A stretch of DNA of 64,000 nt, from the NCBI RefSeq assembly GCF_024166365.1, contig NC_064843.1, positions 62,892,532-62,956,531 of the forward strand. Direction: 5' to 3'. The position numbers and the translations under genes are program-made. Below are positions 12,291-23,560 of the stretch, piece after piece. Origin of the DNA: Elephas maximus indicus. Its lineage: Eukaryota > Chordata > Mammalia > Proboscidea > Elephantidae. Numbering within the stretch: the stretch's first letter is position 1; each line of letters begins with the position of its first letter. The notes under the pieces were generated by a model, which was not told where the DNA came from, ran no database searches, and was given only the letters and a program-made list of their open reading frames with translations.

Positions 12291-12660
12291 GGTGTGAGCA
12301 TAGATGCTGGAAGCTATGTCACCTGTATTTCAAATACCAGTAGGGTCACCCATAATGGACAAGTTTCAGCAGTTTCCACACAAAGACAGACTAGAAAGAA
12401 AGGCCTGACAATCTACTTTCAAAAATTAGCCAATGAAAACGATATGAATTACAACAGAACATTGTCTGACTCACTTGCTTTGGACAAGTCATCACAAGGG
12501 CTCAATCACTAGTGAGGGTGAGGGAGATCCTCTGTAAGGTGCATCGGCACAATAGCCACAATTATGTGCTGGAACCTGTCAGTGATTGTGAGGACGACGC
12601 AGGACTGAGCTAGGTTTCGTTCTGTTGCACATAATGTCGCCATGAGTTGGAGTTGTCTCA
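12291..12660 (+). mobile_element. Internally deleted RTE derivative (5' UTR joined to 3' end)
   Basis: The first about 200 bp match the 5' UTR of the RTE at 18383-18600 (gatgctggaagctatg, 'cagtagggtcaccca', 'agacagactagaaagaa', 'acaatctactt'). The last about 150 bp match the RTE 3' end ('gaggacgacgcaggactg', 'tttcgttctgttgcacat', 'gtcgccatgagttgg'). The whole endonuclease-RT frame is missing. This is either a non-autonomous RTE family member or a one-off deletion; the window alone cannot decide. Confidence 0.72.
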
Positions 12661-13314
12661 ACTACAGCTATCTGTCTCTACTTATTGAGGCCTTAAAAAT
12701 ACATCTTTCAGTTATCCATGTTTTGGTATTATATTTCTCTTACCTACTTTTTTTTTTTTTTACATTTCTGAGCTACATTCTAAAGCTCAAAGAGGATAGT
12801 GCTTCATATATTTACTCACCAATATCATGTCCATTTGTGCTTGTGAATCATAGGCATTCTCAAATTGTCTGGTCTTGAGACCACTTTATGCTTTTAAAAA
12901 TTGAAGACCTCAAGGAGCTTTTGTTTAGGTACGTTATATATATCAATATTTACCAAGTTAGAAATCAACACTGAGAAAATTTTTTTTATGTTGTGTTAAG
13001 CTTGCAAAATTCGTTTTTCTTTTTTTATTTATTAAAACAATTTAACTCTTTATTGTGGAAATTTTCAAACATACATAAAAGTAGAGAGAAGAGTATGATG
13101 AACCTCTTTCCATGCACCTATTCCTCAGCTTCAATAATTATCAACATTTTGCCATTCTTTTTTGTCTACCCCATATTTGTCCTGCTGGAGAAAATTGAGA
13201 CAAATTACCTAATACGTCAGGATATATCTCCAATAGATAAAGACTTGTTAAAAAATGTAACTGAAAAACTATTATCATACCGAACAAAATTAACAATAGT
13301 TTTTTGTGCTTTAG

Positions 13315-14225
13315 CTGAAGTTTTACGGAGCATATTAGTTTCTCATTAAACAATTAATACACATATTGTTTTGTGACATTGGTTGCCAAATCCGTGATGT
13401 GTCAACATTCTCTCCTTCTCGACCTTAGTTTCCCCATTTTCATTCATCCAGCTTTCCTGACCCCTCCTGCCCTTCTTGTCCTTGCCCCTGAGCTGGTGTG
13501 CCCATTTAATCTCATATACATGTATTGTTGTTTGTTTTATGGGCTTGTCTAATCTTTGGCTGAAGAGTTAACCTCCGGAGTGTCTTCATTACTGAGTTAA
13601 AAGGGTGTCTGGGGGCCATACTCTTGGGGTTTCTCCAGTTTCTTGTCATACCAGTAAGTCTGGTCTTTTTTTTGTGAGTTAGAATTTTCTTCTACATTTT
13701 TCTCCAGCTCTGTCCAGGCCCCTCTATTGTGATCCCTGTTACAGCAGTCGGGGGTGGTAGCTGGGCACCATCTACTTGTGCTGGACTCAGTTTGGTGGAG
13801 GCTGTGGCAGTTGTGGTCCAATAGTTCTGTGGACTAATCTTTCCCTATGTCTTTGGTTTTCTTCATTCTCCTTTGCTCCAGATGGGGTGAGACCAGTAAG
13901 GTATTTTAGATGGCCACTCATAAGCTTTTAAGATCTCAGGCGCTACTCACCAAAGTAGGATGTAAAACATTTTCTTTATAAACTATGTTATGCCAATTGA
14001 GCTAAATGTCCCCAGCCCTCAGCCCCAGTAACTTGGTCCCTCAGGGAGTTTGGATGTGTCTATGAAGCTTCTATGACTTTGCCTTTGTCAAGTTGTTCTG
14101 ACTTCCTCAGTATTATGTACTGCCTTACCCTTTAACAAAGTTACCACTTATCTATTGTCTAGTTAGTGTTTTTCTTCCCCACCCCTCCCCTTCCTCATAA
14201 CCATCAAAGATTGTTTCTTTCGAGA
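13315..14225 (-). mobile_element. L1 3' UTR tail, type A
   Basis: Antisense to the plus strand. It starts with 'gcatattagtttctcatt', then 'tgttttgtgacattgg', 'cccctgagctggtgtgccc', 'aaaagggtgtctgggggcc' and a block 'gatggccactcataagc'. The same series occurs at 49318-49992, and a related one at 26061-27079. No ORF2 remains. The 300 bp to its left (13016-13314) look like another old tail that I cannot name. Confidence 0.7.
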
Positions 14226-14485
14226 AAATTTAAAAAATTTAGAACTATCTGTATGGGATCAAATCGACAACAGCAACTCAAAAGCTTAGATAGGAATCTT
14301 AGGGGGCAGTAAGTTTATGTTAATGGAGAAGGAACAACTCAGAAAAGGAGAGTGAGGATGGTTACACAACTCAAAGAATATGATCAATGTCACTAAATTG
14401 TACATGTAGAAACTGTTGAATTAGTGTGTTTTGTTGTGTATAATCTGAACAACAATATAAATAAAATTATATAAAAATACAGTAA
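14226..14485 (+). mobile_element. L1 3' UTR tail, type B, sense
   Basis: Reads 'ggatcaaatcgacaacag', 'cagtaagtttatgttaatgg', 'gtcactaaattgtacatg', and ends in an A-rich tail (aataaaattatataaaaa). Its complement is seen at 47150-47440. It lies head to head with the type A tail on its left. Confidence 0.65.
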
Positions 14486-14850
14486 GAAACCCATAATATG
14501 TTAACGTAAATAATATATCTCAATTAAAATGTCTATATTTTCCAAAGCAAAAAAACTTAATGAGGTTATTGACGTTGTTTTATATTTTTGAAAATCTCTT
14601 TAATGTCTGGCTTCATAGAAGACAACTAGATTCTCAAATTTGCTTGTGATTCAATCTGTTGAGATAGCACATGTTGCTTAGCCTCTGGAAAATTCTACCA
14701 TAAACTTGTGAAAGAATGAGAGTGAAAAGGGCTAATAAGAAAAAAAAAAATTTTTTTTTTCATCTTAATATTATTATGAGAATAGTTTTGATCCTGAAAG
14801 AATGTCTGTGACTCTAGGGGTCCCTAGACCACAGTTGTGAAAATTACTGC

Positions 14851-15091
14851 TCTGAGGATCCAGATAAAATATAAATATTCATTGAGAATCTAGTGAATGC
14901 CCAACACAACATAAAAAACAAAAGAAACATTCCTTGTTACCGAAGAACTTAACAGTGTCTCCTTCCACCTCTTATTACCAACCAAATCTTAACAATATTT
15001 CAAGATTCAGTCCCATTTCTACTTCCTCCCTATCATTTTTCATAACCCCATTACAAGATCTCTACCTTTTCTAAATGTCTATAGCAATTAT
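14851..15091. other. No feature recognised
   Basis: About 240 bp of AT-rich DNA between the hAT-like element and an AfroSINE. Nothing assignable. Confidence 0.4.
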
Positions 15092-15261
15092 GGAGCCCTG
15101 GTGTCATAGCAGTTAAGAGCTCAGCTGCTAATCAAAGGTCGGCAGTTTGAATCTACCCATCACTCCTTGGATGCCCTCTGGGGCAGTTCTGCTCTGTCCT
15201 ATAGGGTCGCTATGTGTCAGAATCAACTTGATGGCCATGGGTTTTTGTTTTTGTTTTTTTT
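15092..15261 (+). mobile_element. AfroSINE
   Basis: Short-subfamily copy beginning ggagccctggtgtcatagc, with a tail of T/G runs. A 12-bp target duplication brackets it: tatagcaattat at 15080-15091 and tatagaaattat at 15262-15273. Confidence 0.94.
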
Positions 15262-15273
15262 TATAGAAATTAT

Positions 15274-16362
15274 TATCTATGCAGTTGTTTGGGGATTTTA
15301 ATCATATACGTCAGTGTGAGAGAATTTTTTATTGTTGGTCAAATTGTGATTTACTTATTTTATTAATATTTCTTTTTTGTGTGGTTATATCTTGTCCTTG
15401 CTACCGATGCTAAGCTTTTTGAGGGCAATAATTTATTCTGCTTCTGATCCCCACCATACATAGCAAAGACTTTGCACAAATTAGATCTTACATAGATATT
15501 AATGATTTGATTTGCAACTTAATTAAGGAGTGTTGCAGAGACAATGCTATGTGTTTACCAATTCTGTTTCCTTTTCCTAATCTTGAGCACTCAAAAAGAC
15601 TACATTTCCCAGTCTGCTCTGCAGGTGGACTGGGCCATATGACTGGGTTTGGCCAATGAGGTGTGAGTAGAAGTGATGTAAACCACTAAGCCTGGCCCTT
15701 AAAAACATCCAGTGCAGACCTCCTGCCCTGTCTTTACATTTGGTCATGAATGTAGAGGTCATGTGATAAGCTGGCAGAGCCATGAGATGCAAGCAGCAGG
15801 ATCCCTGAATAACCACAGGGAAGACAGTCCTGGAGTGTAGCCTAACCTCACATATGGTAAACTAATGAGAGTTCAGAGATTACTTGTTACCACAGCAAAG
15901 CCTAGTTTATCCTGATGGATTTGAGGTAGAGAATGTTCCCACATGAAATGAGAAATAATGTAAGACACAATTCCACGTGTAGGAGAGTCAAGGAATGCTA
16001 TGGAAGATGAGAGTAGAGAGAAACCACTTTGGGGTCATGTACTGTGAGAGATTTATGGAGAAGGGGAGCAGAGAATGAGTAGAATTTTAATTGGCAGGAA
16101 GGCAGTGGGAAGACCAGCAGTACAAATTCACCAAGGTGGGAATGAGCAGGGAATATAAGGGAGAGAAATGAAGACAGAATTGATATTAGAAATTCAATGC
16201 TAGACGGGAGCTGGAAAAACTAAACTTTTCTAGATCATTAAACTGTGCAAAATCTTTAAAGTGGAACATGCTAATAAGGCTGTGAGGCTTGTATAAGGTA
16301 AACCGTTTGGAATCCAACAGATAACCATACAATGCTAAACTCGTGGGTGCTTGACATGGTTC
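15274..16362. other. Intergenic interval, no feature recognised
   Basis: About 1.1 kb without a recognisable repeat or gene. Short frames at 15577-15816 and 16186-16380 (minus) show no domain and overlap nothing conserved that I can identify. Confidence 0.5.
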
Positions 16363-16550
16363 GGGCTGTGCTCTGAGCATTATATCACTGATTCTTGTGA
16401 AGTCTATAATCCTATAATTTTATAGGTGAAGAAACTGAGGTTTAGAAGGTTAAGTATTTTCAAACCCCAGGACTAGACCCTGAGTTTCTCTGATTCTAAA
16501 GCCACACAGCTCACTAACAGACCGAGGCTCATTATGGGTTTGAATTTATT
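16363..16550 (+). repeat. MIR SINE remnant
   Basis: Contains the MIR core in sense: 'ttataggtgaagaaactga', 'ggtttagaaggttaagt', and 'ccacacagctcactaac'. Strongly diverged, as expected of this pre-eutherian SINE. Confidence 0.75.
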
Positions 16551-17330
16551 CATTTTAGCAAATCCCTCAGCTTCAATGCTGTAAAGAATACAGTCCTGCT
16601 CTCCACCTCTAGGCCCTAGGGTACAAAGAAGTTTTCTTCTGAGGTGTATACCATATAAAGTATATTTTTCTCACCTTTTACTAGTAAGTAAAAGGTGAGA
16701 AAAATAACGTGACCCTGCTCACTTCAACAGTATATTGCAGAGGTATTAAACTGGGTAAAATTGAAATAGAACATTTCTTTTTTTGTTGAACATTTAAATC
16801 TGAATTTTTCTAGGAGTTGAACTTTTTACTAAAATGTCCTAAAAGGACATTAGATTTTTATTTTCATAATATGATTTAACAAGGGAAACTCTTTTAAACA
16901 GTTCTTTAAACAGAAGAATGGAAAGCTGTCATAATACATTTCAGAATAAAGGTAAGATGCAGGCTTTTCTGGGCATTTTTTCAGAGAAGCTAGGGCAAGG
17001 CCAAGTCATCTGCGAAGCGCAGTCAATGAACTCTGGAGCTGGCGGGGGGAGATAGAGGCTGACGTGATACCTGGGCTGGTAAGGAGCAATGGTGGTGGTG
17101 AAGGAAGGCTGGAGAAGCAGCCTGGAAGGAACAATCCGCTCCCTCTCTCTTTCCCTCTTTACTTATAAATGATCATCTTTGCCTTTGGATAAAGTCAGCA
17201 AATGTTTACAGAATGAATGACTGAGTAACAGTAGTTCAGGTGCTGAGAAAAATGCAAGACAGATAATATGCAGGCCCTGCCCTCTGTGCCTTAACTTGTG
17301 CAGAGAGTCGGGATCCATATGACATGTGTT
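16551..17330. other. Intergenic interval, no feature recognised
   Basis: About 780 bp. It includes a perfect local inverted repeat of 'ctcaccttttact' and 'agtaaaaggtgag' at 16671-16700. No gene seen. Confidence 0.5.
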
Positions 17331-17523
17331 CTGTTGCTGTCCAGTCGATTCCAACTCGTAGTGACCCTATAGGTCAGAGCAGAACTGCTCCAGAGGGTTT
17401 CTAAGGCTGTAATACTCACGGAAACGGACTGCCACATCTTTCTCCTGCAGAGCGGTCAGTGGGCTCAAACCTCTGACCTTTCAATTAGCAGCTGAGCATT
17501 TAAGCACTGTGCCACCAGAGCTC
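17331..17523 (-). mobile_element. AfroSINE, long subfamily
   Basis: Minus orientation. The RTE-like tail comes first (ctgttgctgtccagtcgatt), then the middle block special to the long subfamily (aggctgtaatactcacgg, then catctttctcctgc), then the tRNA-like head complement ending ccaccagagctcc. Confidence 0.9.
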
Positions 17524-19287
17524 CTTGTTTTTGTGTGGCTTGAGTTTATTCGTTTTCATTGCTGCCATGTATTCTACTTTTAGAATTGCCACGATTTATT
17601 TATCCATTCTACTGTTGAAAATGTTTGGGTGGTTTCCAGCTCTAGGCGAGCATGAATAATGGTGCTACGAACAGTCTTGTATACTTCTCCAGGTGTGAGT
17701 TGCTGGGTAACAGACATGTGAATAAGGCAGTCCCTGGGTGACAAATGAGATCTGTTCCTAAGCCTGTCTTTTAAGTTGAATTTCTAGGTAAGTCAGAACA
17801 TGTACGTACAGCTCTTCTTTAGCATCAGTTAGTCAAACGTTTGCCTTAGTGCGGTCATGCGCTGCCTAACGTCCTTTCAGGCAATGTCTGACCGCATATA
17901 CATACCCGTGATCCCATAAGGTTATAATATAGAAATCCCAGTTGGAGATTGGGACATAGCAGGCATAACACTTAAGAAACCCTTCCAAACAGCACAATGT
18001 TTTCGTGAGCATCACAAAGTAGTGTGTGCATTCATTATTATGAGCCACTGTACGTACTTAACTCAAATTTTTAATATAATAGGGTTTATGGCAGCCTGCT
18101 CTTAAGTACAAATTGTCTTCAAGTCAGACATTTGCAACCGGGGCACTGCCTATATTAAACTCTTGCACATCACATCAAACTGTCTTCTAGAGATTCTACC
18201 AATTTACATGCCCACTGCAGTAGATGAAACTCCTGTTGCTCCACACTTTCATCTATACTTGTTATTGACTTTTAAATTTGTGTCAATCTGTTGGATGTAT
18301 GGAGCCCTGGTGGTGCAGTGGTTAAGAGATCGGCTGCTAATCAAAATGTTGGCAGTTCGAATTCACCAGCCACTCCTTGGAACCCCCACATGTCTGTCAG
18401 TTTGTCTACTGTGGGGGCTTGCATGTTGCTATGATGCTGGAAACTATCCCACCAGTATTCAGATACCAGCAGGGTCACCCACGGAGGACAGGTTTCAGCT
18501 GAGCTTCCAGACTAAGACAGACTAGGAAGAAGGACCCGGTAGTCTACTTCCGAAAGCCCTAGCCAGTGAAACCCTTGTGAATATCAGTATCATCAGTCAG
18601 AACATGGCCAGGGGCCGACTGTGGAACAGACCATCAATTGCTCATATGCAAGTTCACGCTGAAACTGAAGAAAATCAGAGCAAGTCCATGAGAGCCAAAA
18701 TATGACCTTGAGTATATATCTCACCTGAATTTAGAACCATCTCAAGAATAGATCTGACGCATTTAACACTAGCGACCGAAGACCAGACAAGTTGTGGAAT
18801 GACAACAAGGACATCATCCATGAAGAAAGCAAGTGGTCATTGAAAGGACAGGAAAGAAAGAAAAGACCAGAATGGATGTCAGGGGAGACCCTGAAACTTG
18901 CTCACAAGGTCGAACAGCTAAAGCAAAAAGAAGAAATGATGAAGTAAAAGAACTGAACAGATCATTTCAAAGGGTGGCTCGAGAAGACAAAGTAAAGTAT
19001 TATAATGACATGTGCAAAGAGCTGGAGATAGAAAACCAAAGGGAAAGGACACGCTAGGCATTTCTCAAGCTGAAAGAACTAAAGAAAAAATTCAAGCCTC
19101 GAGTTGCAATAGTGAAGGATTCTAGGGGGAAAATATTAAACAATGCAAAAAGCATCAAAAGAAGATGGAAGGAATACACAGCGTCGTTATACCAAAAAGA
19201 ATTAGTCGATGTTCAACCATTTCAAGAGGTGGCATATGATCAAGGACTGATGGTATTGAGGAAGAAGTCCAAGCTGCTCTCAAGGCA

Positions 19288-20106
19288 TTGGCAAAAAACA
19301 AGGCTCCAGGAATTGATGGAATATCAATCGATATGTTTCAACAAACCGATGAAGCCCTGGAGGTGCTCACTCATCTATGCCAAGAAATATGGAAGACAGC
19401 TTCCTTGCCAACTGACTGGAAAAGATCCATATTTATGCCTATTCCCAAAAGAGGTGATCCAACTGAATGTGGAAATTATAGAACAATATCATTAATATTA
19501 CACACAAGCAAAATTTTGCTGAAGATCATTCAAAAATGGCTGCAGCAATATATCGACAGGGAACTGCCAGAAATTCAAGCCAGTTTCAGAAGAGGATGTG
19601 GAACCAGGGATGTCATTGCTGATGTCATATGGATCTTGGCTGAAAACAGAGAATACCAGAAGGATGTTTACCTGTGTTTTATTGACTACGCAAACGCATT
19701 TGACTGTGTGGATCATAACAAGTTATGGATAACATTGGGAAGAATGAGAATTCCAGAACAGTTAATTGTGCTCATGAGGAACTTTTACACAGATCCAGAG
19801 GCAGTCGTTTGGACAGAACAAGGGGATACTGATTGGTTTAAAGTCAGGAAAGGTGTGCGTCAGGGTTGTGTCCTTTCACCATACCTATTCAATCTGTATG
19901 CTGAGCAGATAATCCGAGAAGCCAGACTATATGAAGAACAGGGCATCAGGATTGGAGGAAGACCCATTAACAACCTGTGTTATGCAGATGACACAACTTT
20001 GCTTGCTGAAAGTGAAAAGGACTTGAACCACTTACTAATGAAGATCAAAGACCACAGCCTTCAGTGTGGCTTACACCTCAACATAAAGAAAACAAAATCC
20101 TCATAA
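19288..20106 (+). pseudogene. RTE reverse transcriptase core, open for 272 codons
   Basis: The RT domain of an RTE polyprotein, which copies RTE RNA (and probably AfroSINE RNA) at a nicked target. Visible in order: fingers (PGIDGISIDMF, MPIPKRGDPTECGNYRTISL), QASFRRG, motif A (FIDYANAFDC), GVRQGCVLSPYLFN, the catalytic loop YADDTT at about 19981, and ESEKDLNHLL. The open frame starts at an internal Met; the true protein start lay upstream in the deleted endonuclease. Frameshifts at 19057-19112 and after 20106 isolate it. The catalytic residues look intact, but the element is not. Confidence 0.9.
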
Positions 20107-20438
20107 CTGGACCAATGAGCAATAACATGATAAACAGAGAAAATACTGAAGTTGCCAAGGATTTCATTTTACTTGGATCCACGATCAACAGCCATGGAAG
20201 CAGCAGTCAAAAAATCAAAAGACGCATTGCATTGGGTAAATCTGCTGCAGAGGACCTCTTTAAAGTGTTGAAAAAGCAGGGGTGTCACCTTGAAGACTAA
20301 GGTGCCCCTGACCATGGTATTTTCAATCGTGTCATATGCATGTGAAAGCTGGACAATGAATAAGGAAGACTGAAAAAGAATTGACGCCTTTGAATTGTGG
20401 TGTTGGCAAAGAATATGGAATATACCATGGACTGCGAA

Positions 20439-20492
20439 AAGACTATAGGGTCACTATGAGTCGTAATCGACTCGACGGCAGTGGTGGCCAAA
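20439..20492 (+). repeat. SINE/RTE tail fragment inside the RTE frame
   Basis: About 45-50 bp (tatagggtcactatgagtcg, then taatcgactcgacggcagtg) interrupt the RTE ORF between 'ccatggactgc' and 'ccaaaagaacaaac'. These are contiguous in the copy at 22996-23020. The fragment equals the 3' tail seen at 20757-20795. Confidence 0.8.
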
Positions 20493-21158
20493 AGAACAAA
20501 CAAATCTGTCTGGGGAGAAGTACAACCAGAATGCTTCTTAGAAGCAAGGATGGCGAGACTGTGTCTTACACACTCTGGACATGTCGTCAGGAGGGATCAG
20601 TCCCTGGAGAAGGACATCATGCTTGGCAGAGTACAGGGTCAGAAGAAAAGAGGAAAGCCCTCAATGAGGTGGACTGACACAGTAGCTGCAACAGTGAGCT
20701 CCAGCATAACAATTGTGAGGTTGGCGCAGGACTGGGCAGTGTTTCGTTCTGTTGTGCATAGGGTCGCTATGAGTCGGAATCAACTCGACGGCAGCTAACA
20801 ACAACAACAATTCTCTTTCGAAATCCTGTGGGGCAGTTCTACTCTGTCCTTATAGGGTTGCTGTGAGTTGGAATTGACTTGATGACGATGGGATTTTTTT
20901 TTTTTTGGTTTGGTTGGATGTATAATGGTATCTCATTGTGGCTTTAGTTTGCAATTCGGAGTGCATATGAGATTGAGCTCTTTTTTATATTTATTGGCTA
21001 TTAGAATTTTCTCTTTGATGAAGGACTTGTTCAAATCTTTAACCTTTTTTTTTTGTTGGGTTTTCTGTCGTTTTTAATTGACTTGTAGGAGTTCTTCAAA
21101 TATTCTGGATACTAGTCTTTTGTCAGTTATATGTGTTTACGGTGCAGTGAGTTCCCTT

Positions 21159-21357
21159 GGAGCCCTGGTGGTACAGTGGTTAAGAGCTATGACTGCTAAC
21201 CAAAAGGTTGGCAGTTTGAATCTACCAGCTGCTCCTTGAAAACCCTATAGGGCAGTTCTACTCTGTCCTGTAGGGTCACTCTGATTTGGAATTGACTAAT
21301 GTCAACAGGTTTGGGTTTTTTTTGTTTTTGTTTTTGGTTTTGGTTTGTTTGTTTTTT
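21159..21357 (+). mobile_element. AfroSINE
   Basis: Head ggagccctggtggtacagtg, short body, and a long tail of TTTTTG/GGTTT runs (21309-21357). Probable target duplication gagttccctt (21149-21158) and gagttcctta (21358-21367). Confidence 0.93.
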
Positions 21358-21420
21358 GAGTTCCTTAGTGGCATTTTGTCCTTGGTTTTTGGAAATTGAC
21401 TTTAGGGGATTTCTCATTGT

Positions 21421-23560
21421 TGACTGCCCCTGAGGGTTTGTTTGTTACTTTTGCTCAATTTGGCTAGGGAGCCCTGCTTGGTAATTGACAAGGAGTATGA
21501 CCTTGTCTGGTTTGGCTGAGGAGTAAATAACAAAGGGGCATGAGACTCAAAGGGGTCTTCCAGGTTGACAAGAACCAGGAGAGATGCCACATCCTTTGGA
21601 CACAGAAGCCCTGTACTGGAAACCTTCCCAGACCCTGTTAAGGGCTGTGCAGGGGAACGTAGAGCTGTACAGGGGCAGAGCTTGACTGGTCAAAGAACAA
21701 CAGCAGCAGCCAGCCAAGAGCAAAGTGACAGTGGCAGAGCAGAGAGGAGCAGCCACACTGATGAATTTCTGAGCTGAGAGAACCGAGCAGAGCTGCCCTA
21801 AGAGAATTGTTCAAGAGCTGTACCAGCAGGGGGCATTTCGGCTCCAGGGAGACATCATGGAGCATTTCTTCATTGAAGAGTCTCACCAGAAAGTGAATAT
21901 ATGTTCTTGGGAGGGTAAAATTGTCCCCTTGAGATCTTCAGGCTCCATGATGGGACCCTCCCAGACCTCACCCTATTCATTTCTTCATTTATATCTTTCT
22001 CTGTTATGTTAATATATCCATACTTACGCCTATTCCAAAGAAAGGTGATCCAAAAGAATATGGAAATTATCAAACAATATCATCAATATCATACACAAGT
22101 AAAATGAAGATCATTCAAAAGTGGTCGCAGCAGTGCATTTACAGGGAACTGCCAGAAATTCAGGCCAGATTTAGAAGAGGACGTGGAACCAGGGATATCG
22201 TCACTGATGTCAGATGGATCCTGGCTGAAAGCAGAGAATACCAGAAAGATGTTTACCTGTGTTTCATTGATTATGCAAAGGCATTCAACTGTGTGGATTA
22301 TAACAAATTATGGATAACATTGTAAAGAATGGGAATTCCAGAACACTTAATTGTGTTCATGAGGAACCTGTACATAGATCAAGAGGCAGTTGTTCGGGCA
22401 GAACAAGAGGATACTGCATGATTTAAAGTCAGGAAAGATGTGCGTCAGTGTTGTATCCTTTCACCATACTTATTCAATCTGTATGTTGAGCAAATAATCT
22501 GAGAAACTGGGCTATATGAAGAAGAACAGGGCATCAGGATTGGAGGAAGACTCATTAACAGTCCTTGTTATGCAGCTGATACAACCTTGCTTGCTCAAAG
22601 TGAAGAGGACTTAAAGCACTTACTGATGAAGATCAAATACCACAGCCTTCAGTATGGATTACACCTCAACATAAAGAAAACAAAAATCCTCACAACTGGA
22701 CCAATGAGCAACATCATGATAAACAGAAAAGATTGAAGTTGTGAAGGATTTCATTTTGCTTGGATCCACAACAAACAAATCAAATGGCATATTGCATTGG
22801 GAAAATCTGCTTCAAAATATCTATTTAAAGTGTTAAAAAACAATGATGTCGTTTTAAGGACTAAGGTGCGCTTGACCCAAGCCATTGTATTTTCAATTGC
22901 CTGAAATGCATGCAAAAGCTAGACAATAAGGAATGAAGACTGAAGAAGAACTGATACCTTTAATTATGATGTTGGTGAAGAATATTGAATATACCATGGA
23001 CTGCCAAAAAAACAAACAAATCTGCCTTGGAAGAAGTACGGCCAGATTACTTAGAAGCAAGGAGAGCAAAACTAGTCTAACATACTTTGGACCTGTTATC
23101 AGGAGGGTCCAGTCCCTGCAGAAGGAGGGTCACTGAAAGAGAGAAAGACCCTCAATGAGATGGATTGACACAGTGGCTGCAACAATGGGCTCAAGCATAG
23201 CAATGTTTGTGAGGATGGCATAGGACCAGGCAGTGTTTCATTCTGTTGTACCTAGGGTCACTAGAGTCGGAATTGACTTGACGGCACCTAACAACAACAA
23301 GAAATGTTATATTAAAGATATTAAAGTTGTTATCACAAGTACAGTGTTTCCAGTGAGCTCTGCGAGTCATTCCAGTAAATTATTGAACCTAAAGGGAGTA
23401 GTGGAGCCAGCTGGGTTGACGTGCAGGAAGCTGTGTTGATCCCTGTGCTTGTGGCTGTTACCTGTTGACCTAGCCCCAGGTGGGTATAGATGAGATAGAA
23501 GAGCAGCACGGGCAGCTGCAGTCTGAACTGGCCATGGAAGGGAAGCTAAGATTTCTACGT
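21421..23560 (+). mobile_element. Possible ERVL-type LTR interrupted by an RTE
   Basis: The two pieces (21421-22017 and 23302-about 23560) carry blocks that recall an ERVL-class LTR: 'tgactgcccctgagggttt' at the start, and 'agctctgcgagtcattcc', 'taaattattgaaccta' and 'gtagtggagcc' after the RTE. I could not find matching ends or a target duplication, so this is a tentative call. It could be another interspersed repeat. Confidence 0.35.
22018..23301 (+). mobile_element. RTE (BovB-like) retrotransposon no. 4, 5' truncated
   Basis: Starts inside the RT domain (cctattccaaagaaaggtga) and ends with aacaacaacaag at 23301. Its RT pieces match copy no. 3 (22104-22325 reads EIQARFRRGRGTRDI, YLCFIDYAKAFNC), but the YADD position reads YAADTT at about 22569-22586. 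Many indels follow. Dead 5'-truncated copy. Confidence 0.9.

Larger units (their letters stand above)
12850..14850. mobile_element. Ancient hAT-like DNA transposon, split by L1 tails
   Basis: Two pieces (about 12850-13015 and 14486-14850) read as one old non-autonomous element. The left has 'gaccactttatgcttt' and 'tcaatatttaccaagttag'. The right continues with 'ctatattttccaaagcaa', 'tctctttaatgtctggctt' and 'ggtccctagaccacag'. The ends suggest hAT-type termini (complementary 'gaccac..'/'ccacag'). The insert between them is L1 material. Family assigned from memory of mammalian repeats, so tentative. Confidence 0.5.
18383..20812 (+). mobile_element. RTE (BovB-like) retrotransposon no. 3, with 5' UTR
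   Basis: This copy has a 5' UTR (about 18383-18600), then jumps to the C-terminal part of the endonuclease region at about 18604 (most of the endonuclease is deleted). It continues through the linker and RT to the 3' end with (AAC)n at 20798-20812. Length 2.4 kb. It is the least decayed RTE of the window, with a 272-codon open RT frame, but the missing endonuclease makes it inactive. A 3'-tail fragment is duplicated inside it at 20439-20492. Confidence 0.9.
18301..20912 (+). mobile_element. AfroSINE split in two by an RTE
   Basis: The head lies at 18301-18382 (ggagccctggtggtgcag to ctccttggaa). The tail resumes at 20813 (ctctttcgaa, then atcctgtggggcagttc) and ends at 20912. The 11-bp duplication gttggatgtat (18290-18300 and 20913-20923) brackets the whole. 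The imperfect 10-bp duplication ctccttggaa / ctctttcgaa marks the RTE insertion inside it. Confidence 0.88.
17535..21148 (-). mobile_element. Old L1 fragments hosting a SINE/RTE nest
   Basis: Pieces at 17535-17730, about 18130-18300 and 20924-21148 read as the complement of an old L1 ORF2 3' part ('tatttatccattctactg', 'taatggtatctcattgtgg', 'gagttcttcaaatattctgg'). The last two pieces join across the nest 18301-20912, whose flanks share gttggatgtat. The stretch 17731-18130 inside it is unassigned. Confidence 0.65.

Noticed and set aside
18301-18382. tRNA gene at the head of an AfroSINE
   Set aside because: The head has A- and B-box-like blocks but no cloverleaf that I can fold with an anticodon stem; it matches all other SINE heads in the window.
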